DNA of 64,000 nucleotides from Adineta ricciae (taxonomy: Eukaryota > Rotifera > Eurotatoria > Adinetida > Adinetidae): contig CAJNOJ010000070.1 in assembly GCA_905250025.1 (NCBI GenBank), positions 25,186 to 89,185 of the forward strand, in the 5' to 3' direction. Both the position numbers and the translations under genes were made by a program. Positions within the stretch are counted from its first letter, which is position 1. Every line of letters begins with the position of its first letter. Below are positions 23,787 through 34,408 of this stretch, in pieces. The notes beneath the pieces are model-generated. The model did not search any database. It worked only from the letters and a program-made list of their open reading frames with translations, and had not been told where the DNA came from.

Positions 23787-24644
23787 ATGGTATTAATCTC
23801 TATAACAGTCACACATATGTTAATGGCGAATCTGATGATTGTTCTTATTGATATATTCGATCTTGCGGAACAAATAGGCATATATTTCGCTGTAAAAGGC
23901 AATGATCCGACTGAAAACATTCAACGACGTTTCTTTTTCATCTTATTTGCTATTGGTGCTATCTCTGTATTCAAACCACTATTCAATCAGCCACGACTGC
24001 ATATCATTTTCAGTTTATGTATAGAAAATCTGAAATTAATACTTCACTTGAGTTTTCTACCGCGTACAGCTGATTTACTAACGATTACCATTCTTTTTTT
24101 CTTTATTGAAGTCCTATTCCATGTACTCGCTCTATATACTGCGTGGACTTCTAATGGCAACTATCCGAATCAACGTCATCCTCCTTGTTGTACAATATGT
24201 ATGCTTTTATGCTGGTACGAAATGATGTTCGAAACTCAAATACTCCTGCTATTCGTCGATTCAACATCGCCGTTTCGAGACACGTTCTATGAGATTCTGA
24301 TTAACCTATCGATCTTTTTCGGTTTAATCGTCGTCGATAAACATTTTAGCTGGAGGTTATACATAGATGATGTTAATAATGATCGTAGTTTATACAATAT
24401 ATGGCGATTGATTGTAAACATATTGGGCGTTGTGGAATATTTTATATTGGCTATGACTGGCATTGTATATGCAAGCAAGCTGCTTCATAACAGCACACAG
24501 TTGAAGACATATGACTTTATTGTATGTATTTTAATGTTGATCTGCTATGGGGTGAATGTGATCGTGATTACACTTATTGCTGTGGCTGCTCTACATTGGT
24601 ACATACCAAAATGGCATCGCCGTTCATTTCGGACGAATTCGTGA
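23787..24644 (+). CDS. orphan multi-pass membrane protein, 285 aa
   Basis: Intronless. ATG at 23787. Seven or eight hydrophobic segments cover most of the length, for example ILFAIGAISVF, ITILFFFIEVLFHVLALYTAW, LINLSIFFGLIVV and CILMLICYGVNVIVITLIAV. Loops are short; a Cys pair (PPCCTICML) sits in the middle and one N-glycosylation site (NSTQ) lies in the last loop. No GPCR landmarks (DRY, NPxxY) and no transporter signature are visible. The tail is basic (PKWHRRSFRTNS). I do not recognise the family. Confidence 0.7.
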   Translation: MVLISITVTHMLMANLMIVLIDIFDLAEQIGIYFAVKGNDPTENIQRRFFFILFAIGAISVFKPLFNQPRLHIIFSLCIENLKLILHLSFLPRTADLLTITILFFFIEVLFHVLALYTAWTSNGNYPNQRHPPCCTICMLLCWYEMMFETQILLLFVDSTSPFRDTFYEILINLSIFFGLIVVDKHFSWRLYIDDVNNDRSLYNIWRLIVNILGVVEYFILAMTGIVYASKLLHNSTQLKTYDFIVCILMLICYGVNVIVITLIAVAALHWYIPKWHRRSFRTNS

Positions 24645-25180
24645 TGGAAGAAAACGAAGACTATTATTGGACTGCTTCTTTTAAAACCTGAAGTATTTGT
24701 TCTTGTTGATATTAAATATATTCACCTATGCTACTTGACGTATGTTGAGATAAGAAGAAACGATACAGTATAATGCTTTATCGGCAGATTAGCACATACT
24801 TATCAGAATACAGGAACGATATAATAAAAAAGTGGATTATTTGATCGCACTGATACCAGTTCTCGAGTGCTCAGAAGGAAATTTTTCTAGTCTAAAAGGT
24901 TTTAGGAATATGCACATGATTTTCATCTAGTTTATTAGCTTGTCGACATTTACATGTTAGTATACTTCAAATTAGCTACTTCTGTTCGTTTGTCAATCTG
25001 ATACTAATCAAAAAAAGGTATTCGTAAACTATTCCGACTTGTCTTTTCCTTTTCTTTAATACTTCAACAACTTCCATCACATACAATCGTAGTTTCTACG
25101 AAATCTGAAGTGTAGAAGTCAGAACGAATATGTTTTTAAGAAGAAAAAAGTAATTCTTTGACAATTCTTGCTGAACGTTG
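24645..25180. other. intergenic, convergent genes
   Basis: AT-rich sequence between the 3' ends of the orphan membrane protein and the CPBP protease. Nothing recognised. Confidence 0.5.
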
Positions 25181-26008
25181 TTAGACAAATTGGACGAGAA
25201 TTATAATTGCTAAGACGAGATAAATAATACATCCCATCAATCCCTCGCCGTTGATTTTCCACTGTTCACCGTTCATCCATCCCGGTGTATTCGTATAAAT
25301 GGAACCTAATAGAAACGGATTAACTCGATTCCAAATGAAATGTATCATCGTTGGTGGAATCATTGAATATCGACACTGCATCCCAATCCATCCGTAGGTA
25401 ATTGCTGAAATCCAACACGATGCACATTGAACAAGAATAGTACGAATTGGATGTTGAACTTTGGATTGAGAATGATATGCCAGAAGAATCATGACAGGTA
25501 CGTGATATAAACCCCAAACGAGTCCACTGATATTCAAGGCAATGATCGGATGGAAGTGAGTCAATAAACCGGGTAAAAGATAAGATCGCCAGCCTATTTC
25601 TTCTCCCAATGCACGAATCCATCCAAAGAATAAATTTCGATTATGTTCATGTATTGATGTAAACAATTCATTTTGCCGACGGAGTGTACCCCAACCGATT
25701 AAATAGTTCATTAAACAGCAAACCAATACGGTAACGACAGGTAATAAAACGCAACATATCGACCAGTTGAACGTTGACCATTGTGGCTTTAGTAATAAGA
25801 ATGACACAAAGTCAGTCAGAGAACTATGATAAATATGAATAAGAACTGCGAAAAGAGTTGGAAAAAACATTGCCAAAGCAAGAAATGTAAAAGACCGATG
25901 TCGATATGTGTGTACCCAAACCGCTGTAGTAATTAATGTTAGAATAATATGAACAAAAACATCAGTCAAAGAAGGCGATGGAAACAATGAAGTATCAAGC
26001 GTCATCAT
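25181..26008 (-). CDS. CPBP-family intramembrane metalloprotease (CAAX/Abi type), 275 aa
   Basis: Intronless; two adjacent ATGs (26008, 26005). About eight membrane segments. The family's three glutamate/histidine motifs are all present: EExxxR as GEEIGWR (E136, E137, R141), followed by FxxxH-like GLVWGLYHVP, and HxxxN/B-like MIHFIWNRVNP. This is the CPBP superfamily, which includes the type II CAAX prenyl protease and bacterial Abi proteins. It lacks features of the Rce1 orthologue and its motif spacing (GWRSYLLPGLL) is like bacterial CPBP proteins, so a bacterial origin is likely. It should cleave peptide bonds in the membrane; substrate is unknown. Absence of introns fits a fairly recent transfer. 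Confidence 0.85.
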   Translation of the reverse strand: MMTLDTSLFPSPSLTDVFVHIILTLITTAVWVHTYRHRSFTFLALAMFFPTLFAVLIHIYHSSLTDFVSFLLLKPQWSTFNWSICCVLLPVVTVLVCCLMNYLIGWGTLRRQNELFTSIHEHNRNLFFGWIRALGEEIGWRSYLLPGLLTHFHPIIALNISGLVWGLYHVPVMILLAYHSQSKVQHPIRTILVQCASCWISAITYGWIGMQCRYSMIPPTMIHFIWNRVNPFLLGSIYTNTPGWMNGEQWKINGEGLMGCIIYLVLAIIILVQFV

Positions 26009-26353
26009 GACAAACTTGGCTCTCTGTATTTGTAGTTACGAGTGATATGACAAAAGAAAATAAAAGGTAGATGCCATAATAAAATACACGTGCGTTTATC
26101 ATTTTCTTCAAGTAAGATACAGAACGATACGAGTACTTTTTAATACTGAAAAAGAATATTGACGAAGAATAGAAAAGCATCAATGAGGCTTCCAATCACT
26201 TCTGTCTGTTGCTTTTGTTATCACACGCATATATAAGCACACGAATGTGTCGAAACACTTTTCTCAGGTATAATACCATAGAAATTGTCATTTGTCATGC
26301 ATATACACAAATATCTGGTTCGTACATCGACTGGTGGTGTGTATTGATAGAAG
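26009..26353. other. intergenic
   Basis: Between the CPBP gene start and the MORN pseudogene. Short frames only. Nothing recognised. Confidence 0.4.
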
Positions 26354-27077
26354 ATGGCTCGGTCAATCAGAAAGAACAAAACAAGGATCAGATTTCGATC
26401 GAGCTGGGAGATGATGTGGAACATGACTCGATCAAGCCTGAAGGACAAAAAGACAAGGATTCAAAAGTCACTTAAAAAAGTGAGTAAAAGAAAACTAGTT
26501 TGGAGAAAATATAAACCTATTCGAACAGATGAGGATGTGTGTGTTTCATATGAATTGGAAAAAAGTATGGCTAGCGATAATACGTGAAATCGAACAGAAG
26601 TATGGAAAACCAGTGGGGAGATATAAAAAGAACTGTATTACGAAAATGATGGAGTACATATCTCATTTCAATGTAGTAGATGATTATCCAGGTGGTGTAC
26701 GTTACGAAGATGATTTCAGGAATGGAAAAAGAACGGAAAGGGTGCTTTGACTTCTTGTGATGGTAGAAAATATGTTGGTTCGTTCAAGAATGGAAAGTTC
26801 ATTGAAAAAGGAGCACTGATTTGGAAAAGCGATAATCGCTACGAGATTAATTTTGTAAACGATATTAAAACCGGACGTGGTATTTTCAAATGGTGAGGTG
26901 TACACAGGCGCATTTATCAATGGTAAACTAGAAGGATACAGAGTATATAAATATAAAAATGGCGACGTATTAAAAGAACATTGGAAAAACGGACTGATGA
27001 GTGATACAGATACAGCCATATATACCGATGGAAGGGTCAAGGCAGGTCTGTGGCAAGATAACGAACCAATCGGCTGA
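26354..27077 (+). pseudogene. MORN-repeat protein pseudogene
   Basis: Three reading frames on the plus strand together spell a MORN-repeat protein. The basic N-terminal part (MARSIRKNKT..) is in one frame; YEDDFRNGKRT is in a second frame ending in TGA at about 26750; the next repeats (RKYVGSFKNGKF, YEINFVNDIKTGRG) are in a third, ending at 26896; and the last repeats (NGEVYTGAFINGKLEG, NGDVLKEHWKNG) return to another frame to a stop at 27077. At least two single-base shifts are needed (near 26740 and 26885), with no GT-AG boundaries there. So the gene is broken, recently, because repeat spacing is intact. MORN repeats normally bind membranes or phosphoinositides. Assembly error is the alternative. 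Confidence 0.7.
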
Positions 27078-27139
27078 AAATCTCACATTCTTTTTTAAAA
27101 TTTCATCTGTGTAATAATGTTAAGTAATTGGCTGTGGAT

Positions 27140-27145
27140 AATAAA
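27140..27145 (+). terminator. poly(A) signal AATAAA after MORN pseudogene
   Basis: AATAAA 63 bp after the last MORN stop codon; a normal spacing for a 3' end, kept although the frame is broken. Confidence 0.5.
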
Positions 27146-27435
27146 ATCATTGAATAACTTAATCTAACATGTGTTATATTGATATTTTTGTAGTTGATAT
27201 TGTGCTTCATTTTTTTGATTCTAAATACATGCTCTCAGTTTGACAATCGAAACATGGTATGACATTCAATCATAAGTTACCACCCTCTCACCATTGACAA
27301 TGAGCGTTTTCGATAAATCATAGATGTGTACTGGAAGAAAACAAAGATCGAAGGAAATTATGCGGACTGAGGCTGAGGCTGACGTAAGTTTGTGAAAGAC
27401 TATTCGATTTTTTGACATCTTACATTACTTTCACC

Positions 27436-28374
27436 ATGAATAAAAATACAGTGCAATATCACCGCCAACGTAATCAAGATATTTTCGTCCGTTCTTTCAC
27501 ATGTAATCAAGCTTCGTATGCAATAAAAACATGCTGTCGCTATCGACATGTATGCACACGTGTTAGCTCTATAAAAAGTGAAAGAAAAAGAAAAGTAACG
27601 TATATAGACAAACCGATTCATACACGACAGAGAATGGAAATAAGCAATCGGTTTGCACTGTTTGCTTCTCCCTCTGTGAATGAGACGTCGGAAGAACTTG
27701 TTTTCAATATTAGTAATTCATCGAATAAAAATGTCCAACAAGTTCATCACAAGCCGCAAAAATTGCAGAATGGGCAACCAGAGCAACAACCAAAGTCTCA
27801 ATGGGATATACCTGAATATGTCGAAAAACCTATTCCATGTGTACCGATAGTAACTGAGTCAGTACAAGTACGTACATTCGTTCCACATAAGAAAAAAACA
27901 TCATCTAAAAACGCTATCCAACGTGAAGAGGAGGAAGATCGAACTACCGATGAAATTTCAACGAAAGATGAACCAATTCAGTGGACATATCATCCACCAC
28001 AACCTCATAAGTTCAAGCAAACACCCTCAAGTGAGTATATAGTCGTCAGTGTATTACTATTAAGATCTGCACTTCTTTCTCAATAGAGCATTCGAATCAG
28101 ACGGCGTCGAAATTTCCTCGCAAAACGAATAATCCGCCAAAACAAACACCGTCAAGAGGTAATACTAAATCATGCATGCATAAAATTTAATTTCTCCAAA
28201 AAACAAACACACCTCGTGTTCGACATGATAGTTACTAAAACTGTGTTTTATCAAGTGATGGTATTTATTATTCAAAATTTAATGAATAAAACGGTGCATT
28301 TTCGTGCAGAGAAAAGTGGACGACGTCAAATTGATTGTCTTCTGATGAATGATCATCTGAGTACTTCAGACTGA
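27436..28374 (+). CDS. disordered Gln/Pro/Lys-rich protein of unknown function, up to 243 aa
   Basis: Three exons: 27436-28030, 28087-28158 and 28310-28374, introns of 56 and 151 bp; 244 codons. A second in-frame ATG at 27634 (MEISNRFALFAS) would give 177 aa and is the more natural start, since the upstream part is Cys/Arg-rich and unlike the rest. The body is low-complexity and polar (NGQPEQQPKSQ, REEEEDRTTDE), with a repeated KQTPS motif at both ends of the middle exon. No folded domain. It may be a nuclear or RNA-associated protein, but nothing in the sequence proves that. Confidence 0.55.
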
Positions 28375-28757
28375 AACAGGTTCTTTATCATCGAGAAATT
28401 ACTTTTGCCTAAAGCACAGAAAGTTTAACTTGATTATAAGTTACAAATGCAATCCAAAAGATAATTGATCTTTGATCAAGGATGAAGTCTAGCAACGAAA
28501 TTGAAGAATAATGGAAGTACATGAATCCTTTCGCTGGTACCGATCAGAACAATAGAAGCAGGAAGCAAAGTTGACGTTGTTTTACAGAATGCTCCGTCAC
28601 CTAGAACAAGTTTATTTAACAGAATATACTTTGTGTACTCATGTATGCTATACTATAGGAAATTGAATTCCTCCGTAATAGAGAACTAGAAGTACGAAAC
28701 TGAAAAGACCTTTCGAATTTCATTTCTTTCTGAACGTCTTTTTGTGAGAAACCAGCA
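28375..28757. other. intergenic
   Basis: AT-rich, nothing recognised. Confidence 0.5.
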
Positions 28758-29508
28758 ATGAACTATGAAATAATGAATGTCATCGCTACGGTAATAAAAT
28801 ACTTCGGTCTACTAGTAATTGTTCTCTCTACTTTGTCATCTTATCAATCAGTAATCTTGTCTACATTTGCATTGGCACGACAATCAATTTACCACAAGAT
28901 TCTAACATTTTCTAATAATTTATTAGTTATTTCATTAATTTCTGTTCACATCTTGCGGTATATATGTTATGGCACTAGCTTCTATTGATCGACACTGCTA
29001 CCTCATTGGAAGTTCACCGACGAACTTTGAATAGTTGTCGGACCGCCCGATGGGTAGCATTAGGTACACTTCTATTTTTGTCATTATTTATGCTTCCCAA
29101 TGCGTTCATATCTAGCGTTTCCGATGATGATGCTATTGGATCTACAAGTAACGCAGTTAGTTTTTTTCAATCTGATCATCAATGTTACGATTTATGTTCT
29201 TATAATGCCGCTTCTGATGATTTCGGTTGGTTTTTTAACTATTTATAATATTCAACAACGAATTCGTCATCATGCTGTCGTAATGCATCGACAAACGAAT
29301 GACAAACAACTGGCTCGCTTGCTTCTCGCTCAAGTATCAACACATCTTATCGTCTAACATTTATCGAAATGAGTTAATTCGATTAGAGAAGCAAACAATT
29401 CGCATTCGTAATGAACAGATTGTTCATCCAATCAAGAGAACATTACAAACAGATCAACATTATGAAATCAGTAAATCGACTGTTTACACACCTTCACATG
29501 CAAAATAA
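28758..29508 (+). pseudogene. rhodopsin-like 7TM receptor pseudogene
   Basis: Pieces of a class-A receptor of the common rotifer type lie in order but in different frames. The first frame holds TM1-TM2-like hydrophobic segments and ends at 28988. In another frame MALASIDRHC marks the end of TM3. The next piece (HRRTLNSCRTARWVALGTLLF) is the second cytoplasmic loop and TM4. A further frame has TM5 (IINVTIYVLIMPLLMISVGF) and the third loop with QLARLLLAQVS at the start of TM6. Then, within a few bases of 29350, the sequence jumps to SNIYRNEL, which normally follows TM7. So TM6, the last outer loop and TM7 are deleted (about 200 bp) and there are at least three frame changes. The gene is dead. 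Confidence 0.75.
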
Positions 29509-29613
29509 TACCGATGAGTATGTGATTATGCACAAGCAATATTTAAGTATTCTGTATATATCGTGTTATGAATGAAAACAAAGTTACGGTAAACGAATTT
29601 GACAAAACATCAC

Positions 29614-29619
29614 AATAAA
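29614..29619 (+). terminator. poly(A) signal AATAAA after receptor pseudogene
   Basis: AATAAA about 105 bp after the last stop of the pseudogene. Confidence 0.4.
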
Positions 29620-29740
29620 ATTTCGTTTTTATTACGGTCTATACAATGGTAATAATGAGATGGGCGCGATAATTCGCACCGACTAAATAAAACCAGAGGA
29701 AGAGCGATGATCATCTGTATTTCTTCGACTTGTGACCGTA

Positions 29741-31591
29741 TCATTTAACATTGATGCATTGTTTAACACTCTTCTTAGCGTCGCAGCCGCTACTAATTTT
29801 AAACATTGCGGTGATTAGTGTTGTTTTAGTTGTTGGTTTTGTAACTGTGAATATGACTTTTTTTGGCGTAGGTTTCCTGGTTACTTCTTTGACGTAGGTT
29901 AGCGTTGTTTTCTTCGTAGTTTGTTTTGGCTTGCTTGGGGATGCTACTATTTGGTGCACTCTCTTGTTTGATATCGCTATTTTTCTTGTTGGTTGCATGA
30001 CTGATCGTATGTTATGAAGTGGCCATACTGACATTCGTACGACTACTTTCGGTAGTTTTGTTGCACGTTTTCTTTCTTTATTCGGTGGTATTTTTTTCGG
30101 CTGTCTTGTAGTTCGATCTGGCATTGTCTTATACCATACGTATCCTGCTGTCGTCGTTGGTGTTCGTTTTAATGTTGTGTGCCTTGTTTGTGGCGTAGTC
30201 CGCAGCATATGTCTAGGTTTTCGCACCGTTGTTTTCTTCGTGGTTGAGAATGTTCGCATTTTCCGTGTCGTTGTCGTCGGTTCATATCCTCTCGTTCTCC
30301 GTCTCCATACTGCTGGTATTTGAAACTTCGTTCTTCGTTGTGTATGATGTGGTCGGCGTCTTCTCATTTTCTTTGTTGGTTGATGATTGTGTCTTGACCA
30401 AGGTGGCCAATATCTTCTTGTTGACCACGACCAAGTGGTTGGCTGGTACCATGGCGCTTTCCATGTAACAGCCGTTCTGTATGTAGTTTTATAAGCGGGT
30501 GTGGTTCTTCGTACGGTTGTAGTTCTTCGAGTTGTCGTTGTTGGTCTTCGTGTGGTAGTCATTGGCCGCCTGGTTGTGGATAATTTAAACCTTGTTGTTG
30601 TCCTCACTGTAATTGGATTATATCGCTTCGTGATTGGACGTTTGCTAGTTGGATTCGCTCTCCGAGGAGAAGGTCTTGGTCCATACATAGTTTGAATACC
30701 ACGTTGATCCTGTGAATTACGTTTTTATATATTGAAACAATCGAACACGGCTAATAACTGTCTGTACTCACATCAATGGGTAGCAATTGTGACGGTTGCA
30801 TGAGTTGATATCGTTCAAACATAATCGATGATGGATCATTGGAATGTCCCAGTCCCAGAGCATGACCTATTTCGTGCGTTGCTACAAGACGTAAATTGAA
30901 ACCATTCTCTGAATAACTAAACAGTTGACAGAATTTGATCTTATCGAACAATTATATTACTATTTCTTACTCTTCAGTCCATTCTTCTTCTGCTTCGAAA
31001 TGAATAACTCCTGAAGGTGGAAGATATGCATAACCTAAAGTGCCTCCTGGTCCATCAAATCGACGAATCGGATCATGATATCTGTGCACAAATGATATCT
31101 CAAAGTCGGCTTTGTCATATTCGGATACCTCGCGAAAAGTCAAGGGTGCGTATCTGGCCCAATCATTAAAAGATTCGTAAAGTATCGCACGAGTTCTACC
31201 TGCCCCAAACGCCGGTAGATATCCGTTAACTAATTTCCAAGTAAAATCTTTCTTTCCCCTAAATATATCTATGTATATTCATGTATCTACAAAATAATAT
31301 ATACCATTGACTTTCCGCTGAATAAAATAGAGGACCATCCCTTACGCCACATCGTGGAATTTTTGTTGATGATGATATGTTTGGTGTAGAAATCGTAGTA
31401 ACGAGTATCTTACGTGTACTTTTTGATTCTTTTAACATTAATGGTTGATTCAATGAATGGTAACTTGTTGTTTTATTATCAAATACATTTTTCTTAAAGC
31501 TCGTTTCATGTGTAACATACACTGCTTCATTATGCGAAACACTAATCGACAACAATAGTATGATAAATGTAGACAATGAGGTCTTTTTCAT
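29741..31591 (-). CDS. secreted matrixin (matrix metalloproteinase) with Thr/Arg/Lys-rich tail, 562 aa
   Basis: Four exons: 31305-31591, 30971-31258, 30772-30916 and 29741-30709; introns 46, 54 and 62 bp; 563 codons. An ATG at 31591 starts a signal peptide ([17 protein letters not shown]). The pro-region is short and carries a cysteine switch PRCGVRD (C81; usual form PRCGVPD). The catalytic domain follows at about 88-255 with the zinc site [11 protein letters not shown] (H206, E207, H210, H216) and a downstream Met-turn SIMFERY, then [12 protein letters not shown], the usual end of the domain. Instead of a hemopexin domain, the last 315 residues are Thr, Arg, Pro and Lys rich with many TTTRR and TTRRP units, likely O-glycosylated and very basic. 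It should be a secreted zymogen cutting matrix or food proteins; the tail may bind anionic polymers. Confidence 0.9.
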
Positions 31592-32251
31592 TGTTACTGT
31601 GTGCAACGCACAACAGTGTGTTGTTTCGTTTTATATAACGAAACGGATAACAGGAATTTAACCTTTTCGCTTCTCTCGTTTCGATTCCAAGCATTGATTA
31701 TCGTTTAAAGAGCAACAGAATGACACATGTGTGACCGGTATTTCATCTGATAAGAAAAAACAAGTGTCAAATTACACAAGATGGGAGGAAAAATCTCTTT
31801 CGATCGAAACTATCACGAGACTCATGGATCCCATTAGTCAACGTATCGATAAAGGTCACTAGCTGTTACTTGCATTATGAACTTCCTTTTAGTGCCTTCT
31901 CTATTGTCTGCCATATTGCAAAATCAGTTCCAGCGTGACAGGCAAGTTCTCATACTACTATTGACCATTGTTGGCACGAAGTTTCCTGTAAACATCGACT
32001 GAATTATGAGTTTTGATCACGCGACTTTCGCACAGAAGTCAGAAACGAATATATTTCTAAATGAGATTTGATTTGAATGCAAAGGTTTTCCTTCAAAATT
32101 TATCCAATCAATATACAGTTCAATGTCATATTAACTATGCTTCTTTACGTATATTTAAACAAAAAGAAGCGCTAGCAAAAGCAATCTTGTATAGGATAAC
32201 ATATCATTTCTTAGTGGAAATACATCGAGGTAATAAAATGGAATCTTGCTA
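31592..32251. other. intergenic between matrixin and RING/TRAF gene
   Basis: No gene recognised. The plus-strand frame at 32061-32438 overlaps the RING/TRAF gene antisense and is rejected. Confidence 0.5.
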
Positions 32252-32926
32252 CTATTGGAAATGTTTTCTCACACAGTCAGAGCAAACATCTACTTGGGGA
32301 CAGAAATGCAAGGCACGTTCACCTTTGTTCAATGCCAATCTCTGCTCACATATGTCACAAAATACTACTCTAGCTGTATATTGTAGTTCTTTACATGCAC
32401 GTGCATTTTGTTTTGACACTTTCTCCAAAATTGTATAAAGAAAATGTATTTGATCTGCTTGTTGTTTCACCTGAGCATTGAGTTCATTGATCATCGGACG
32501 AACTTTCATCAATGAACAGTTATTTACATGATTTGATACTTGATCTTGTCTTCCTACCCAATCGCATTGAATATCGACTGCTGGACACGATATTTGTCTT
32601 TCCGAACACTTTCCAGCGTGCTCTTTGAAATTACCTCGTTGAATATTTGTTTCGGAACACAGTTTACATTTGACAAGTAATTGATTAAGTTGATTGAGAA
32701 AAGGACGCAAATTGACCGGATGCAAATCGTTGAGCGTTAAATCATGACGACATGTCGGACATTTCGACATGGTACGACAAGTTTCAGTAATACATTCACG
32801 GCAAAATGTATGTCCACATTGGTTAGCACACAAGGGTTCTACTAATGGATCTGTGCATAATGGACATAGTAGGTCTTCGTGAATGGATGTTTCATTTATG
32901 TATTCGTAATCGTTTGTTGTTGTCAT
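32252..32926 (-). CDS. RING plus TRAF-type zinc-finger protein, 224 aa
   Basis: Intronless. RING at about residues 21-61: CPLCTDPLVEPLCANQCGHT, FCREC, CPTCRH. A TRAF-type zinc finger region follows (CKLCSETN, HAGKCSERQISCP, CDWVGRQDQVSNHVNNC), then a coiled-coil-like helix (about 145-180) and a second small Cys cluster at the end (FCDICEQ, HFCPQVDVCSDCVRKH). The MATH domain of real TRAFs is absent. The layout resembles RING-TRAF-zf ligases such as RNF41/PDZRN N-termini. Expected role: E3 ubiquitin ligase. The ATG at 32926 gives a short acidic leader. The C-terminal Cys cluster is not a domain I can name. Confidence 0.85.
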   Translation of the reverse strand: MTTTNDYEYINETSIHEDLLCPLCTDPLVEPLCANQCGHTFCRECITETCRTMSKCPTCRHDLTLNDLHPVNLRPFLNQLNQLLVKCKLCSETNIQRGNFKEHAGKCSERQISCPAVDIQCDWVGRQDQVSNHVNNCSLMKVRPMINELNAQVKQQADQIHFLYTILEKVSKQNARACKELQYTARVVFCDICEQRLALNKGERALHFCPQVDVCSDCVRKHFQ

Positions 32927-34408
32927 CTTGTATCGTGTATTACGAATATGATCTAGGGAGGAAAATATGTTTTCGTATTTGCGTGAAAAGATTAGTCGGT
33001 TTCTGTTATCAGCTTTATCAGGAGAGAGAGGAGAGAAAGAGAAACTAGACGCTTGGATTGGGTGTGACTGACGAAGTCCGAAAGATGGCGATAATGTTAA
33101 GTCTCAAGTTTCTTCAAGATGGACATAAGTTATAACCTATTTGGAATGCTTTCTAGAATTAATGATAAAAAATGAAGTGTAAGTCCTCTGTCAACATTTT
33201 TCGATGATTCATAAAACGAAAAAAGTACACAGTCACTTATTCATCTAGCTAAGCAGATTGATCTTCCGTACTATCGTATGACTTAAAATACGAACTAAGA
33301 GTTTTGTTGGAATGTACGTCGCGATTTTGCTTCATTTGTCATTGAAAACAAGAATCCGTTGTATTTTGTTCAAAGTCTATTCTAAACCGCATACATGAAA
33401 AGGAGGGAAAGACATCATTGATGTGATTCTGTCGCATATTTGTTTCCTTTATATCGACATGAATCTACATGTTTATTAACCTTCAGGTTGGATAAGAATG
33501 AACAATGTTAATATGATGACAAGTAGATCGCATGCAAATGCAGGAAATTGGGCTTTATATACTGATACAGTACAGATTCACAATCGTATGATGCGCTCAT
33601 GATAGAAATCCGAATTACTGAATAAAAAAGAACGAACTCACCGTATGCGTGCATCATGTTCTTTGATATATAATTATCGTGTGTCCGAATCAATGGAACA
33701 GACTCTGAACACGCCGACGACGCTTTGTGACATTACCACACCATTCATGATTCGTAGTGAAAATAAAGGTTGTGCAGAGTGTATAACTCTTTCCTGACTC
33801 AGACAGAAGTTCGAATCAGATGTTCTTGTCCACTATATTCCAAATCCATTTTCGACCGAACCATCTATGAGAAAACATCATTTTTCGAACGTGTGACAAG
33901 ATAAGAAGATGAAGAGTTTTCCAATTTTATCTTGGATAACGACGGCGAACGCACCATCAGTTACTACATTGACATGATCATTATCAACAGTGCCAATAAA
34001 CACCATTAACATTCGAATAAAAACAGACTGGTGACAACGATCCGTAAGTACTTATTACGTAAATTATTGTAGATGATCATAGGATCGTTATACGATGTTG
34101 CTCAAGTAGCTGCTTTTATCGATGAAGTCACAATTGACTATGGATGCGAACATCAAAATGAAATTCTTTTCTTTTAGTCGAACTATAATTTTACAGACAT
34201 AATTTGCATTGTATTTTTAAAAAATCAAGTTCTTTCGAACAGAATTAAGAAAATTAGGGCTCGTCAGCAACAATTGCTCCAACATCGGTTCGTTGAAGCA
34301 AAATATTTGCCTGCTTTATCATTTAGAATCATACATATCTCATCTACTTCGATAAAAGATAAGAAACAAAACAAAAAACCCGTTCTAGTAAAATATTTTG
34401 GTAACAAA
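32927..34408. other. long intergenic stretch
   Basis: About 1.5 kb with no convincing coding frame. It includes small purine runs (GGAGAGAGAGGAGAG at about 33020). A TTG-initiated extension of the aminotransferase frame starts at 34274 but is not counted. No RNA gene or repeat recognised. Confidence 0.45.

Noticed and set aside
29741-30695. Long antisense frames opposite the matrixin tail (for example 30229-30468 and 30501-30695 plus)
   Set aside because: They are a by-product of the Thr/Arg-rich repeats on the minus strand and have no start context or domain.
32061-32438. 125-codon plus-strand frame
   Set aside because: Its 3' half is antisense to the RING/TRAF gene; no domain.
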